A stretch of 64,000 bases of DNA, from contig CAKOQD010000002.1 of the NCBI GenBank assembly GCA_934101185.1, forward strand, positions 1 through 64,000, written 5' to 3'. The notes below the pieces were generated by a model. That model ran no database searches and was not told the origin of the DNA. It saw only the letters and a program-made list of their open reading frames with translations. This DNA is from an uncultured Bacilli bacterium (GTDB lineage: Bacteria > Bacillota_I > Bacilli_A > RF39 > UBA660). The number at the start of each line of letters is the position of its first letter. Position 1 is the first letter of the stretch. Shown piece after piece: positions 1 to 9,066 of the stretch. The translations under genes were made by a program, and so were the position numbers.

Positions 1-118
1 TTTTTCTAATACTTCCATTTATAAATGTAGGAGTAGTATTACAAAAATCACAAATAAACTCTAACTTCTTTTTAAGTGATTCATCAATAGGTATTTCTTG
101 TTTGATAATATTAATCAT
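1..118 (-). CDS. small CxxC protein, cut by window edge
   Basis: Reverse strand reading starts at 118 behind a ribosome site (AAAGGATGGTG) and gives MINIIKQEIPIDESLKKKLEF followed by ICDFCNTTPTFINGSIRK before the window ends. It is a clear paralogue of the small genes at 28648 and 30773 (shared core CDFCNTTPT.INGSIR). The CxxC could bind a metal, but no known family is recognised. It lies just downstream of tRNA-Gly and its terminator, the same setting as the copy after tRNA-Leu. Only about 39 residues are visible. Confidence 0.75.
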   Translation of the reverse strand, partial: MINIIKQEIPIDESLKKKLEFICDFCNTTPTFINGSIRK

Positions 119-158
119 AAACACCATCCTTTCTTTAGGATGATTTCTTTGTAAGACA

Positions 159-184
159 CAAAAAAATCAATCTTTCGATTGATT
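159..184 (-). terminator. terminator of tRNA-Gly
   Basis: Stem AATCAATC / GATTGATT with a GAAA loop on the minus strand, followed by a run of T. The same hairpin follows tRNA-Leu at 28585. Confidence 0.8.
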
Positions 185-228
185 CTATATATCAAGTTCA
201 AACTAAATAGTTCGAACAGATTCGTCAA

Positions 229-302
229 TGGAGCAGATGATGGGAATCGAACCCACGTAGTCAGCTTGGAAGGCTGAGGTTCTACCATTAAACTACATCT
301 GC
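229..302 (-). tRNA. tRNA-Gly(TCC)
   Basis: On the minus strand the acceptor halves GCAGATG / CATCTGC pair, the anticodon arm TCAGC-CTTCCAA-GCTGA gives anticodon TCC, the T arm contains GTTCGATTC, and the 3' CCA is encoded (tgg at 229-231). The trailer continues into a GTTCGAAC hairpin (about 196-217) and then the terminator at 159-184, an arrangement repeated after tRNA-Leu and after the island tRNA-like elements. Confidence 0.95.
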
Positions 303-414
303 ACTAACAACTACAAGAAATGTAGGCATATATAATTATACCAAAACAAATCCATTTGTCAATAACTTTTGCAAAAAAAATAAAAAAATGTTATCATAAT
401 ACATGGTGATTTAT

Positions 415-1461
415 ATGTTATATTTTGATTACAGTGCTACAACACCGGTAAACGAAGCCATTCTAAAAGAATTTTCTAAATATGGTGAAACAAAATATAC
501 CGATCTACTAGGTGCACAAGAAAAAGAAAAACTAAAAACATTATTAAAAACAAATATGGAAGTAAACTATACATCAGGTTCAACAGAATCAAACAACACT
601 GCAATATGTGGAATTCTAAATAAATATAAAGAAAAAGGATATCACATTATTACAACTAAACTAGAACACTCGTCAATAAATGAATGTTTATCATACTATG
701 AAAAAAAAGGATTCATCATAGACTATGTAGACTTAATCGACGGAGTAGTAGACACCAATCATTTAAAAGAACTAATAACAGACAAAACCATATTAGTAAC
801 AATCGCTTCAGTAAACAGCGAAACAGGCCTTCTACAACCAATACAGAAAATAGGCAAAGTGCTAAACGAAAAAAATATAGTCTTTCATAGCGACATGACT
901 CAAAGCATCGGAAAAGTTAATATTGATTTTTCAACATGCGACATGGTAAGCTTTACATCACACAAATTCTTTGGGCTAAAAGGAATCGGAGTTCTTTTAA
1001 CAAAAAAAGATTTAGAATTAATTCCAATTTTATACGGAACAAGAACATATAACTACGCACTTATAAAATCATTTACCAAAGCATTAGAACTACAATTTGA
1101 AAATAAAAATCAATATGAATATGTAAAAAAAATAAATACATATTTAAAAGAAAAAATAAAAAATCTAAAAAACGAAAACATCACGATAAATAGCAATGAC
1201 AACTGTATACCACATATTCTAAATATAAGCATCAAAAACTACAAACCAGAAACATTCTTACACAGACTAGAAATGGACGATATCTTAATATCTACAAAAA
1301 GCGCCTGCTCTAGTACAAATGACTATTCAAAAGCAGTTTATGCACTAACAAGTGATTTAGAAAGAGCAAAAACAAGCGTCAGAATAAGTCTATCATACTT
1401 AACTACACAACAAGACATTGATAAACTAATATCATCAATCGAGGTGATTACAAATGAATAA
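415..1461 (+). CDS. cysteine desulfurase (NifS/IscS family)
   Basis: PLP-dependent enzyme that takes sulfur from cysteine for Fe-S clusters or thiolated tRNA. About 348 residues. Visible hallmarks are FDYSATTPVN at the N-terminus, TSGSTESNN (cofactor phosphate binding), the Schiff-base lysine in TSHKFFGLKGIG, and the catalytic cysteine in KSACSS near the C-terminus. I start at 415 because GGTGAT sits a few bases upstream; an ATG at 403 is in frame but has no ribosome site. The next gene overlaps it by 8 bp, so the two are translationally coupled. thiI, a usual partner, is 13 kb away at 14570. Confidence 0.9.
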   Translation: MLYFDYSATTPVNEAILKEFSKYGETKYTDLLGAQEKEKLKTLLKTNMEVNYTSGSTESNNTAICGILNKYKEKGYHIITTKLEHSSINECLSYYEKKGFIIDYVDLIDGVVDTNHLKELITDKTILVTIASVNSETGLLQPIQKIGKVLNEKNIVFHSDMTQSIGKVNIDFSTCDMVSFTSHKFFGLKGIGVLLTKKDLELIPILYGTRTYNYALIKSFTKALELQFENKNQYEYVKKINTYLKEKIKNLKNENITINSNDNCIPHILNISIKNYKPETFLHRLEMDDILISTKSACSSTNDYSKAVYALTSDLERAKTSVRISLSYLTTQQDIDKLISSIEVITNE

Positions 1462-2125
1462 AGAAATATTAGAAACATTTATAAAAGTATCCAAAGAGTT
1501 CATTGGAAACAGCAATTCCCTCCATAAACTAGGAACAAAATCAAAACAACTTGAAAACGCATCAACTAAGCAAATATTAGACACACTAAACCTAAAAGAC
1601 AAAGAAGTTATATACACAAGTGGAGAATGCGAATCCAACAACTTAACAATCTTTGGATTAGACGCCCTTCATAAAAACAAAAATGTAATCATAAGTGCAA
1701 ATGAAGATGACACAATTTTACTTCCACTAAAACACTCATCATTTGAAATTAGAACAATTGATATCACAAACAACAAAGTAGACATAAATAAATTAAACAA
1801 TCTAATAGACAACAACACAATCCTAGTAAGCATTTCAAATATTGAAAATACAAATGAAATAAGCGACTTCCTAAAAGATAAAAAATGCTACTATCACACA
1901 GACCTATCAAACAACTACAAAAAAATTAATTATAACAACATTGACCTAATGACAATCGAAGACAATTCACTCGAAGGCTTTGGATGCTTAATAAAAAATA
2001 AAAACATCGTTTTAGAGCCAATATTCCACGGAGGAAAATCCACTACAATCTACAGAAGTGGAACACCAGCACTTCCTTTTATTGCAAGTTTTTCTAAATT
2101 AATACGATTAAAGTATAAAAAATAA
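1454..2125 (+). CDS. degenerate cysteine desulfurase paralogue
   Basis: A 223-residue relative of the upstream desulfurase with the same fold landmarks (NSNSLHKLGTKSK, YTSGECESNNLTIFG), but where the PLP lysine motif SHK.xG.KG is expected it reads NSLEGFG. It stops soon after YRSGTPALP, so the C-terminal domain with the catalytic cysteine is missing. It is therefore unlikely to be an active desulfurase. It has its own ribosome site (GAGGTGAT) and overlaps the intact gene, so it could be a partner subunit, or a decaying duplicate. The reading frame is open throughout. Confidence 0.75.
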   Translation: MNKEILETFIKVSKEFIGNSNSLHKLGTKSKQLENASTKQILDTLNLKDKEVIYTSGECESNNLTIFGLDALHKNKNVIISANEDDTILLPLKHSSFEIRTIDITNNKVDINKLNNLIDNNTILVSISNIENTNEISDFLKDKKCYYHTDLSNNYKKINYNNIDLMTIEDNSLEGFGCLIKNKNIVLEPIFHGGKSTTIYRSGTPALPFIASFSKLIRLKYKK

Positions 2126-2156
2126 AATATTGTCAATAATAAAAAGGGTGATATTA

Positions 2157-2327
2157 ATGAAGAAAAAACAAACAATAAAATGCGATGTTCATACATGCGA
2201 ACATTGCAACTGCGATTGTAACATGTGTAATCTTGAAGAAATAGAAGTTAAAAATCAAAAAAAAGAAGCAACAGACAAAGATGAAACAATATGTTCAAAC
2301 TACAAACTAGATAAAACAAAAAAATAA
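2157..2327 (+). CDS. Cys-rich DUF1540-like protein
   Basis: About 56 residues with a repeated cysteine pattern (CDVHTCEHCNCDCNMC, later TICSNYK) typical of DUF1540 proteins, which are common in spore-forming Firmicutes and may bind metal; their role is not established. The ATG at 2157 follows GGGTGATATT, so it is preferred over the earlier in-frame start at 2130. Ends before a terminator at 2365. Confidence 0.75.
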   Translation: MKKKQTIKCDVHTCEHCNCDCNMCNLEEIEVKNQKKEATDKDETICSNYKLDKTKK

Positions 2328-2364
2328 AAAATCAAACACAACTAAAACAAAAAACAAAGAAAAA

Positions 2365-2388
2365 ATAAGGCAATGCTTTATTTTTTTC
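2365..2388 (+). terminator. rho-independent terminator
   Basis: Stem ATAAGGC / GCTTTAT with AAT loop, followed by seven or more T. Confidence 0.7.
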
Positions 2389-2428
2389 TTTAATTGGTAT
2401 ATACTTTAACCATAGGAGGTAAAAAAAT

Positions 2429-3079
2429 ATGAATAGAAAAGAAATTAAAGAAGAAGCAAAAGCAAAATATAAAAACAATAAACTAAACATCTGGGTACCA
2501 CTATTAATATGGGGAGTAATAACAAGTGTAATATCACTAATCGTAAAAGCAGCAGGGGTTGAAATAGTAACATCAAGCGGTGATATCACAGTAGCAGGAA
2601 ACATCTACTCAATAATAATCGCAATGCTTCAATCACTATTTATAGTATGCTATTACAAGTATATACTTAACTTTGTAAGAACAGGAAAGTTCGAATCATT
2701 CAAAGAAACACTATCAAGCCTAAAAGAAAAATGGCCAACAATAATCTTAGGATACATTCTTATAAATATATTTGTTTCAATTGGATACGTTCTACTAATT
2801 ATTCCAGGAATCATTTTAACACTAGGATTTTCAATGTTTTACTACCTAATCGCAGACAACAAAGAAGAAGATGCGATGGATGGGTTAAAGAAAAGTTGGC
2901 AACTAATGAAAGGATACAAATGGGATTATTTTGTATTCAATCTTAGTTTCCTAGGATGGTACATTCTTTGTGCATTAACACTAGGTATTCTATGTATATG
3001 GGTAGTTCCATACTGCAACACAGCATTTGCAATCTACTATGACAAACTACAACAAACAAAAACATTATCTGAAGAATAA
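2429..3079 (+). CDS. DUF975 family integral membrane protein
   Basis: 216 residues beginning MNRKEIKEEAKAKYKNN, the typical opening of DUF975 proteins, followed by about five hydrophobic segments (roughly 20-43, 62-85, 105-140, 170-195). No catalytic motif is visible; function unknown. AGGAGG lies 9 bases upstream of the ATG. A single-gene unit bounded by terminators at 2365 and 3087. Confidence 0.75.
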   Translation: MNRKEIKEEAKAKYKNNKLNIWVPLLIWGVITSVISLIVKAAGVEIVTSSGDITVAGNIYSIIIAMLQSLFIVCYYKYILNFVRTGKFESFKETLSSLKEKWPTIILGYILINIFVSIGYVLLIIPGIILTLGFSMFYYLIADNKEEDAMDGLKKSWQLMKGYKWDYFVFNLSFLGWYILCALTLGILCIWVVPYCNTAFAIYYDKLQQTKTLSEE

Positions 3080-3086
3080 TTTATAT

Positions 3087-3131
3087 AAAAGTGGCATAGC
3101 TCTATAACAAATATAGACAAATGCCACTTTT
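3087..3131 (+). terminator. rho-independent terminator
   Basis: Perfect 11-bp stem AAAAGTGGCAT / ATGCCACTTTT around a 23-nt loop, just after the DUF975 gene. Confidence 0.7.
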
Positions 3132-3182
3132 AAAATATTTAAAAAAGCAAACTATATATTAATTTTATGCATATTTATTATA

Positions 3183-3259
3183 ACAAAACAATGCTTTTTC
3201 TTTACTTAATGTAACATTTTTACTTAAAAATCACAAAACAATGCTTTTTCTTTACTTAA
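3183..3259. repeat. 27-bp direct repeat, two copies
   Basis: The 27-bp unit at 3183-3209 recurs exactly at 3233-3259, 50 bp apart (start to start); it contains CAATGCTTTTTCTTTAC. It lies between the DUF975 terminator and the ribosome site of the thioredoxin-like gene, so it could be a tandem regulatory site or a small duplication. Confidence 0.8.
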
Positions 3260-3298
3260 CCACCAAATAATGATAAAATTATATCAGGAGGTAACAAT

Positions 3299-4066
3299 AT
3301 GAAAAAGTTTATAGAAAAAAATAAAAGCACTGTTATATTCGTGGGAATCATCGTAATTATACTTGCAGGACTAATTATTCTATCAACATGTCTAACCAAA
3401 AAACCACTACAAGAAATAACATATGATGAATACACTAAATTAGTCGAAGGAGGAAAAGACTTTGTAGTATACTTTGGAGAAGAAAATCAATCATACAATA
3501 ACATTAAAGAAACAATATCAAGTAGCGATGCAACTTCATACTTTGTAAACACAAAAAACCTAACAGACGAACAAAAAACAAAAGTATTAGGAAAAGAAAA
3601 AACATCATTCCAAGAATATATTAACAAAGAAAAAACATATTCTTATAGTGATGACAATTACAAAAGCTACAAGTTCACACAAGAACTTATGAACAATGAT
3701 ATTATTGAAAGAAAATATATCGAAGTATCAATTGATGAATACCTAGACATCATAAAAACAAAAGGATATAACTTCATGTTTGTAGGAAGCAATAAATGTA
3801 GTTATTGTACAATGTTCAAAGAATCAATAAACAAAGCTTTAAAAGATAAAAAATTCAACGCTTACTACGTTGACTTAGCCCGCGAAGATGTAACAGATAG
3901 TCAAAGAGAAAAACTATACGCAAGTGATAAATACTTCACTGAAGAAGAATGGGGTACCCCACTTAACTTTCTTTACAAAGATGGCAAAAGAATAGACGTA
4001 TTAAATGGATACGTTGATGAAAACGAACTTATTTCATTCTTACAAAAAAATAAGGTGATCGAATAA
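3299..4066 (+). CDS. membrane-anchored thioredoxin-like protein
   Basis: 255 residues. One N-terminal membrane helix (about 13-33) followed by an extracytoplasmic region with two thioredoxin-like halves. The first (DFVVYFGEENQ) has no cysteine pair; the second carries the redox motif CSYC in FMFVGSNKCSYCTMF, a cis-Pro-like GTPLNF and a C-terminal helix. Similar to bacteriocin-accessory or TlpA-like disulfide proteins. Probably acts on secreted or membrane substrates. Its stop overlaps the next start (TAATG). Confidence 0.7.
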   Translation: MKKFIEKNKSTVIFVGIIVIILAGLIILSTCLTKKPLQEITYDEYTKLVEGGKDFVVYFGEENQSYNNIKETISSSDATSYFVNTKNLTDEQKTKVLGKEKTSFQEYINKEKTYSYSDDNYKSYKFTQELMNNDIIERKYIEVSIDEYLDIIKTKGYNFMFVGSNKCSYCTMFKESINKALKDKKFNAYYVDLAREDVTDSQREKLYASDKYFTEEEWGTPLNFLYKDGKRIDVLNGYVDENELISFLQKNKVIE

Positions 4067-4521
4067 TGAATAATAGTAATAATATTTATAGATGGGCAAC
4101 ATCATTTAAAAAAAGATACCCATCAACAGTTGCATGGAGATTAAAAAATCATTGTCAAATAGCACAAAAACACTTAAACGACGATGAAACAGTCCTATAC
4201 GTTTTTACAGGTCAAAGAAATGATAACTGGTATGATGTTATCTCGACATCAGTATTTGTAATAACAGATAAAAGACTAATAATTGCACAAGATAGATTAC
4301 TATTCGGATACTTTCTATATTCCATAACACCAGATATGTTTAATGACTTAACAGTAATATCAGGACTAATCTGGGGTAAAATAAAAATAGACACAATAAA
4401 AGAACTTGTTACAATATCAAACCTAAGTAAAGCAGCATTAGACGAAATCGAAACAAGTGTTACAAAATATATGATGGAAGAAAAGAAAGAATATCCACTA
4501 AGAAATAAAGAAAATGAATAA
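4066..4521 (+). CDS. bacterial PH-domain-like protein
   Basis: 151 residues. The centre (DVISTSVFVITDKRLIIAQDRL, then SITPDMFNDLTVISGLIWGKIKID) has the alternating strands and the TDKRLI signature of bacterial PH-like domains; no membrane segment. Overlaps the thioredoxin-like gene by one base, so the two form an operon. Function unknown. Confidence 0.6.
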   Translation: MNNSNNIYRWATSFKKRYPSTVAWRLKNHCQIAQKHLNDDETVLYVFTGQRNDNWYDVISTSVFVITDKRLIIAQDRLLFGYFLYSITPDMFNDLTVISGLIWGKIKIDTIKELVTISNLSKAALDEIETSVTKYMMEEKKEYPLRNKENE

Positions 4522-4556
4522 GATATTAACAAAAACGTTAATATCTTATTTTTTTA
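4520..4556. terminator. bidirectional terminator
   Basis: Perfect 11-bp stem AAGATATTAAC / GTTAATATCTT with T runs on both sides, between two convergent genes. Confidence 0.85.
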
Positions 4557-5187
4557 TCTTAATAAGGGGCAAATGCTCCTTCACAAACTCATCATCATAA
4601 AAAACATCAATAGTATTACCAATCACAGTCTTAGCATCAACACCATTACTTCGATCAACATATCTTGCAGAAACACCAATCGTAAGCAAAATATTAAAAC
4701 ACATCAAAAAACAAGCAACAAACGACAACCTTTTAAACCAATCAAATCCACACAAATAATTATAAACCCTTTTAATATAAGGAATCGCCAAATAATAAAG
4801 CAATATCACAAATCCCCAAATAAAACAATATGGTAAATAAACACGTCTATTAATCACAAGAGGTCCATCAGAATAAAGCCAAGAATTATAACCAAAAACA
4901 TTCTCTTCAAAAAGACTAACACCATATTCATACAAAGTTCCTACAAAAATGCCAGAAAAAATAACAAATAAATATCTTTTTCCACTAACATTTCTATAAA
5001 TGAGATACATAATAACAGCACCAAGACCATATAGCGGTTTAAAAGGACCATAAACCATTCCTTGCATATTTGAAAACTCTCCATGACTATAAATATGAAA
5101 CAAAGTCTCACCAATAAATCCTAAAAAAGCACCAATTATGTAAAGCCACATAATCTGATAAAAACTTAATTTATTATTTGAATCCAT
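4546..5187 (-). CDS. PF06541-like membrane protein (CmpB, putative transporter)
   Basis: 213 residues with about six membrane segments. The stretch GMVYGPFKPLYGLGAVIMYLIYR matches the GF..GPY.P.YG.G motif of the PF06541 family of putative ABC-transporter membrane proteins; a second member is at 12460. No ATPase gene is adjacent. The C-terminal 40 residues (ARYVDRSNGVDAKTVIGN onward) look soluble. Function not established for the family. Confidence 0.65.
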   Translation of the reverse strand: MDSNNKLSFYQIMWLYIIGAFLGFIGETLFHIYSHGEFSNMQGMVYGPFKPLYGLGAVIMYLIYRNVSGKRYLFVIFSGIFVGTLYEYGVSLFEENVFGYNSWLYSDGPLVINRRVYLPYCFIWGFVILLYYLAIPYIKRVYNYLCGFDWFKRLSFVACFLMCFNILLTIGVSARYVDRSNGVDAKTVIGNTIDVFYDDEFVKEHLPLIKIKK

Positions 5188-5260
5188 AGTAAATACCTCA
5201 CACCCTAATTATAACACAACAAATTTAAATAACAAAGAAAAAGAATAATACAATTAAGCA

Positions 5261-6625
5261 TTATTCATCTTCATAAGAAGTATTATCATGAGTAGTAAGC
5301 TTTTTATAATTATCATCAGATATATACATTTTAACCTTTATATCAAAAGCATCATTATAATTTCTAATCTTCTTATTCTTAATATCATTACTAACAACCT
5401 CGAAAAAAGAAGCAGGACTTACATTCTTGTAAAAATAATAAGATCCATCACCATAAACATCATAATCATAACCAGTACTTTTTAAATGAGTAATTTCAAC
5501 CTTAATATCTTTTCTGTCATTATCAATAACAACATCATCTACATTATAGATAAGCATATTCTTAGTCATTTCAATATTCATAGAATCAGTAACATACTTT
5601 AAATCACTATTATCAGTGACATACTTAAAGTCAAACACACTATCCAAACCAACTGCACTACCAATACCAACAAATAAAAGACCAATCACAAATACAATAA
5701 ATCCTCTTTTATAATGATGAACTCGATTAAACACAAAATTATAAATAAACTCAATTATCAAATATGATATAAATGAACATCCCAAGAATGCAAGAAGAAG
5801 TCCAAAGAAAATTACACCATATTTCAAGTACATAATAAGGATCACATCACAAATAACAAATAAGACAAATCCAAAACACACACAAACCCCAAAGAAAACA
5901 GCAAAAACTTTTATCCAGAAAACAATAAACTTTGAAAGTCCTTCAAAAAAACTAAATGAAGAATGCTTTGGATCCCTAATAATTATTCTATCTTGTTCCT
6001 TCTTCGAAAAAACCGAAGACTTACTATCCTTTTCAATAGGCTTTTCTATAACTTGTTCCTTTGCATTTCTATCCTCAATAGTCACATAATAATCCAAATA
6101 CCTAATCTTAAAAAGATGTAAGAAAACAATAATACCAAGCACTGCCAATATTAAAGTAGTAATACTCTCGAAAATAGAATCTATAACATAACCAATCTTT
6201 GGAATATTAAGAAATAAATCAATCAAGAAAGTATTAACTAGAGAATATATAATTTCACATATAATATAAATAACAACAAATATAAAAGCCATTTCCAATA
6301 AACACTTAATCTTATCCTTAAAAGTCATATTACAAAACATATTATAACTATTAGTAATATACTTCAAAAAATCATTAAACCAGTTATTCAAATTAAACTT
6401 ACTATTACCCTTATCCGAAGTCTTAATAACTCCATCATCCATTAACTCTTCTAAAGTACAATTCAAAATATTACAAAGAAGTAACATTTTTTCCATATCA
6501 GGATACGTACTACCACTTTCCCATTTAGATACAGCTTGTCTTGAAACATTCAACTTCTCAGCAAGAGTCTCCTGAGAAAAATTATTCTTTTTTCTAAGAT
6601 TTAATAACTTATCACAAAATCTCAT
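5261..6625 (-). CDS. XRE-family HTH membrane regulator
   Basis: About 454 residues. Residues 1-60 are a lambda-repressor type HTH (SQETLAEKLNVSRQAVSKWE, then STYPDMEKMLLLCNIL). Then follow several membrane helices (about 110-180 and 240-340) and a C-terminal extracytoplasmic part. This architecture, a DNA-binding head on a membrane body, occurs in many Firmicutes envelope regulators. Start taken at 6625, directly after GGAGGTGG; the longer in-frame start at 6712 would begin in non-coding-like sequence. Target unknown. Confidence 0.75.
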   Translation of the reverse strand: MRFCDKLLNLRKKNNFSQETLAEKLNVSRQAVSKWESGSTYPDMEKMLLLCNILNCTLEELMDDGVIKTSDKGNSKFNLNNWFNDFLKYITNSYNMFCNMTFKDKIKCLLEMAFIFVVIYIICEIIYSLVNTFLIDLFLNIPKIGYVIDSIFESITTLILAVLGIIVFLHLFKIRYLDYYVTIEDRNAKEQVIEKPIEKDSKSSVFSKKEQDRIIIRDPKHSSFSFFEGLSKFIVFWIKVFAVFFGVCVCFGFVLFVICDVILIMYLKYGVIFFGLLLAFLGCSFISYLIIEFIYNFVFNRVHHYKRGFIVFVIGLLFVGIGSAVGLDSVFDFKYVTDNSDLKYVTDSMNIEMTKNMLIYNVDDVVIDNDRKDIKVEITHLKSTGYDYDVYGDGSYYFYKNVSPASFFEVVSNDIKNKKIRNYNDAFDIKVKMYISDDNYKKLTTHDNTSYEDE

Positions 6626-6814
6626 TTTTTCCACCTCCACCAAAATTATAGTATAAATAATATCAGTTGCACTACCAAAAATCGTTATCATTTTGTATAA
6701 AATAGGTAGCAATTAACTAAAATTAACACTATTATACCTCAAAAACTACCATAAAATAACAAAATAAGAAAAAAATTGTTTAAATATGATATAATATAGA
6801 AAAGGAGGAATATC

Positions 6815-8398
6815 ATGACAGATTACGAAATATCAAAAAACTTCAAACTAGAAAAAATAGACAAAATAGCAAAAAAATTAGGTCTTAAAGAAAATGAAGT
6901 AGAGTTATATGGAAACTACAAAGCAAAAATAAACAAAGCACCAAGTAATAAAAAATCAAAACTGATATTAGTGACATCCACAAATCCAACCCCATTCGGT
7001 GAAGGAAAAACAACATTTTCAATTGGACTATGCGATGCAATGAACTACAATAAAGAAAAAGCAATCTTAGCACTTAGAGAACCATCACTTGGACCAGTAT
7101 TTGGCATAAAAGGGGGAGCAACTGGGGGTGGACTATCACAAGTAATGCCATCAAATGATATAAACCTACACTTTAATGGAGATTTTCATGCTATAACAAG
7201 CGCTAATAACTTAATTGCATCAATCATAGATAATCATATTTACTTTGGTAACGAACTACAAATACAAGAAGTACTGTTCCAAAGATGTCTAGATCTAAAT
7301 GACAGAGCACTAAGAAACATAACACTAGAAAATAGAAAAGAACACTTCACCATAACCGCAGCATCAGAACTTATGATTACACTATGTTTGGCAAAAGATG
7401 AAAACGACTTAAGAGAAAAAATAAAAAATATTATAATAGGTATAAATAAGGACAAAAAATACGTTTATCTAAAAGACTTAAAATGTGAAGGAGCAGTCCT
7501 AGCACTCTTAAAAGATGCATTAAAACCTAATCTAGTTCAAACATTATATAATAATCCTGCAATCATACATGGAGGACCATTCGCCAACATTGCCCATGGT
7601 TGTAACACCATTATTGCAACAAAACTAGCCATGTCATTAAGCAACTACACCATAACAGAAGCAGGTTTCGGAAGCGATATGGGAGCTTTAAAATTCTTAG
7701 ATATCAAATGTCGAAATAGCGATATCTATCCAGATCTAATAATAATAACATCAACTATAAGAAGTCTAAAACACAATGGCGAAGGATCACTAGCAAAAGG
7801 AATAGAAAACCTAAGATTTCACATAGAAAAAATGCACCAAGCAAATGACAATGTGTTGGTAGTCTTAAATAGATTCAAAGACGACAAAGATGAAGAAATA
7901 AGCTATGTAAAACAGTTCTGTGAAAAACTAAATACACCATTTGAAATAAGCAACATATACAATGATGGACCAAAAAACACAAAAAACCTAGTAAAAAAAG
8001 TGACGACATTAGCAAATAATAAAAATACAAAACGCCTAGAACTATACAAAGAAGACGACGACATAATAACAAAAATAGAAAACGTATGCAAAAACTTCCT
8101 TACTGCTAAAGAAGTAAAATATAAAAAAGGCCTGAAAAAAGAATTAGAAAATCTAAATAAAGACTTTAAGGACTATAAAATATGTATATCAAAAACACAA
8201 TACAGCATCACAGACAATCCTAAACTACTAGGATACCCCAAAGACTTTACCATAACAATTAACGATTATAAAATTAACAATGGTACAAAAATAATAACAC
8301 TTTTAACAGGTAACATACAAACAATGCCAGGACTTGCTAAAAATTCAAATTATTTAAATATAGATGTAAAAAATGATGAAATAATAGGAATATTTTAA
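6815..8398 (+). CDS. fhs: formate--tetrahydrofolate ligase
   Basis: ATP-dependent synthesis of 10-formyl-THF from formate and THF, in one-carbon metabolism. Motifs: the P-loop TPFGEGKTT, then LREPSLGPVFGIKGGATGGG, NGDFHAITSANNL, and the C-terminal GNIQTMPGLAKNSNYLNID. 527 residues, slightly shorter than the usual 550-560, the difference being spread over internal loops. Preceded by an extended -10 TGATATAAT and AGGAGG. Followed 16 bp later by two small genes that may be co-transcribed. Confidence 0.97.
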   Translation: MTDYEISKNFKLEKIDKIAKKLGLKENEVELYGNYKAKINKAPSNKKSKLILVTSTNPTPFGEGKTTFSIGLCDAMNYNKEKAILALREPSLGPVFGIKGGATGGGLSQVMPSNDINLHFNGDFHAITSANNLIASIIDNHIYFGNELQIQEVLFQRCLDLNDRALRNITLENRKEHFTITAASELMITLCLAKDENDLREKIKNIIIGINKDKKYVYLKDLKCEGAVLALLKDALKPNLVQTLYNNPAIIHGGPFANIAHGCNTIIATKLAMSLSNYTITEAGFGSDMGALKFLDIKCRNSDIYPDLIIITSTIRSLKHNGEGSLAKGIENLRFHIEKMHQANDNVLVVLNRFKDDKDEEISYVKQFCEKLNTPFEISNIYNDGPKNTKNLVKKVTTLANNKNTKRLELYKEDDDIITKIENVCKNFLTAKEVKYKKGLKKELENLNKDFKDYKICISKTQYSITDNPKLLGYPKDFTITINDYKINNGTKIITLLTGNIQTMPGLAKNSNYLNIDVKNDEIIGIF

Positions 8399-8414
8399 AA
8401 AAGAGGCGATTTTA

Positions 8415-8636
8415 ATGAAATTAAAAATTGGAAAAACAGTTACACTAACAAACGGAAAAAAATACACCCTAGAAAAAATAATCGAAGCAGAAGATAGAGA
8501 CTATCTATTACTTGCAAAATCTAAAAAAGACTTCACATTTGGACAAAACACAATGAAAGGCATCGAAGAAGTAACAGATATTGAAGAATTAGAATATATT
8601 AAACAAATACTTAATAATAAAAATAAAACACAATAA
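8415..8636 (+). CDS. small conserved-type hypothetical protein
   Basis: 73 residues (MKLKIGKTVTLTNGKKYTLE, then EDRDYLLLAKSKK), predicted small beta-rich and cytoplasmic, of the kind 'set parameter/tightly folded beta barrel', but I do not recognise a named family. GAGGCGAT ribosome site. Probably co-transcribed with fhs and with the membrane gene 12 bp downstream. Confidence 0.6.
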   Translation: MKLKIGKTVTLTNGKKYTLEKIIEAEDRDYLLLAKSKKDFTFGQNTMKGIEEVTDIEELEYIKQILNNKNKTQ

Positions 8637-8647
8637 TATATTTTAAT

Positions 8648-9028
8648 ATGAGTAAAGAAACAGAAGAAAGATTAAAACAAATAAAAGCAGAAAACTATGT
8701 ATGGGTAATCTATATATTTTTAATAATACTATGTTTTATATCAAACTACTATGAAAAAGATTACTTTATAACAAACAATCAAATATCAAAAGAAAAATAT
8801 AGAAACATCTTAATATTTATATTTTCAGTAGCATTACTAGTATACACATACTTCTTATACGACAGCTACAAAGACTATAAAAATCTTTCTATATATGATA
8901 ACAAAAAGAAAAAAGACTTTACCAAGTACTCATTAATAGGAAGCATCCTAATCTTTATTGCGGGAGCAATCTTTCTATACATCGCTATAAACGATCAAGA
9001 CATCGAAGCAGAACTAGCATTCAACTAA
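8648..9028 (+). CDS. small membrane protein, unknown
   Basis: 126 residues with three hydrophobic segments (about 17-33, 53-71, 95-114) separated by charged loops. Ribosome site is weak. No family recognised. Ends at the bidirectional terminator at 9030. Confidence 0.55.
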   Translation: MSKETEERLKQIKAENYVWVIYIFLIILCFISNYYEKDYFITNNQISKEKYRNILIFIFSVALLVYTYFLYDSYKDYKNLSIYDNKKKKDFTKYSLIGSILIFIAGAIFLYIAINDQDIEAELAFN

Positions 9029-9029
9029 A

Positions 9030-9066
9030 AAAGGAAACAAAATTATATAAGTTTCCTTTCTTTTTT
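9030..9066. terminator. bidirectional terminator
   Basis: Stem AAAGGAAAC / GTTTCCTTT with A and T runs, between convergent genes; overlaps the end of the minus-strand gene. Confidence 0.8.
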
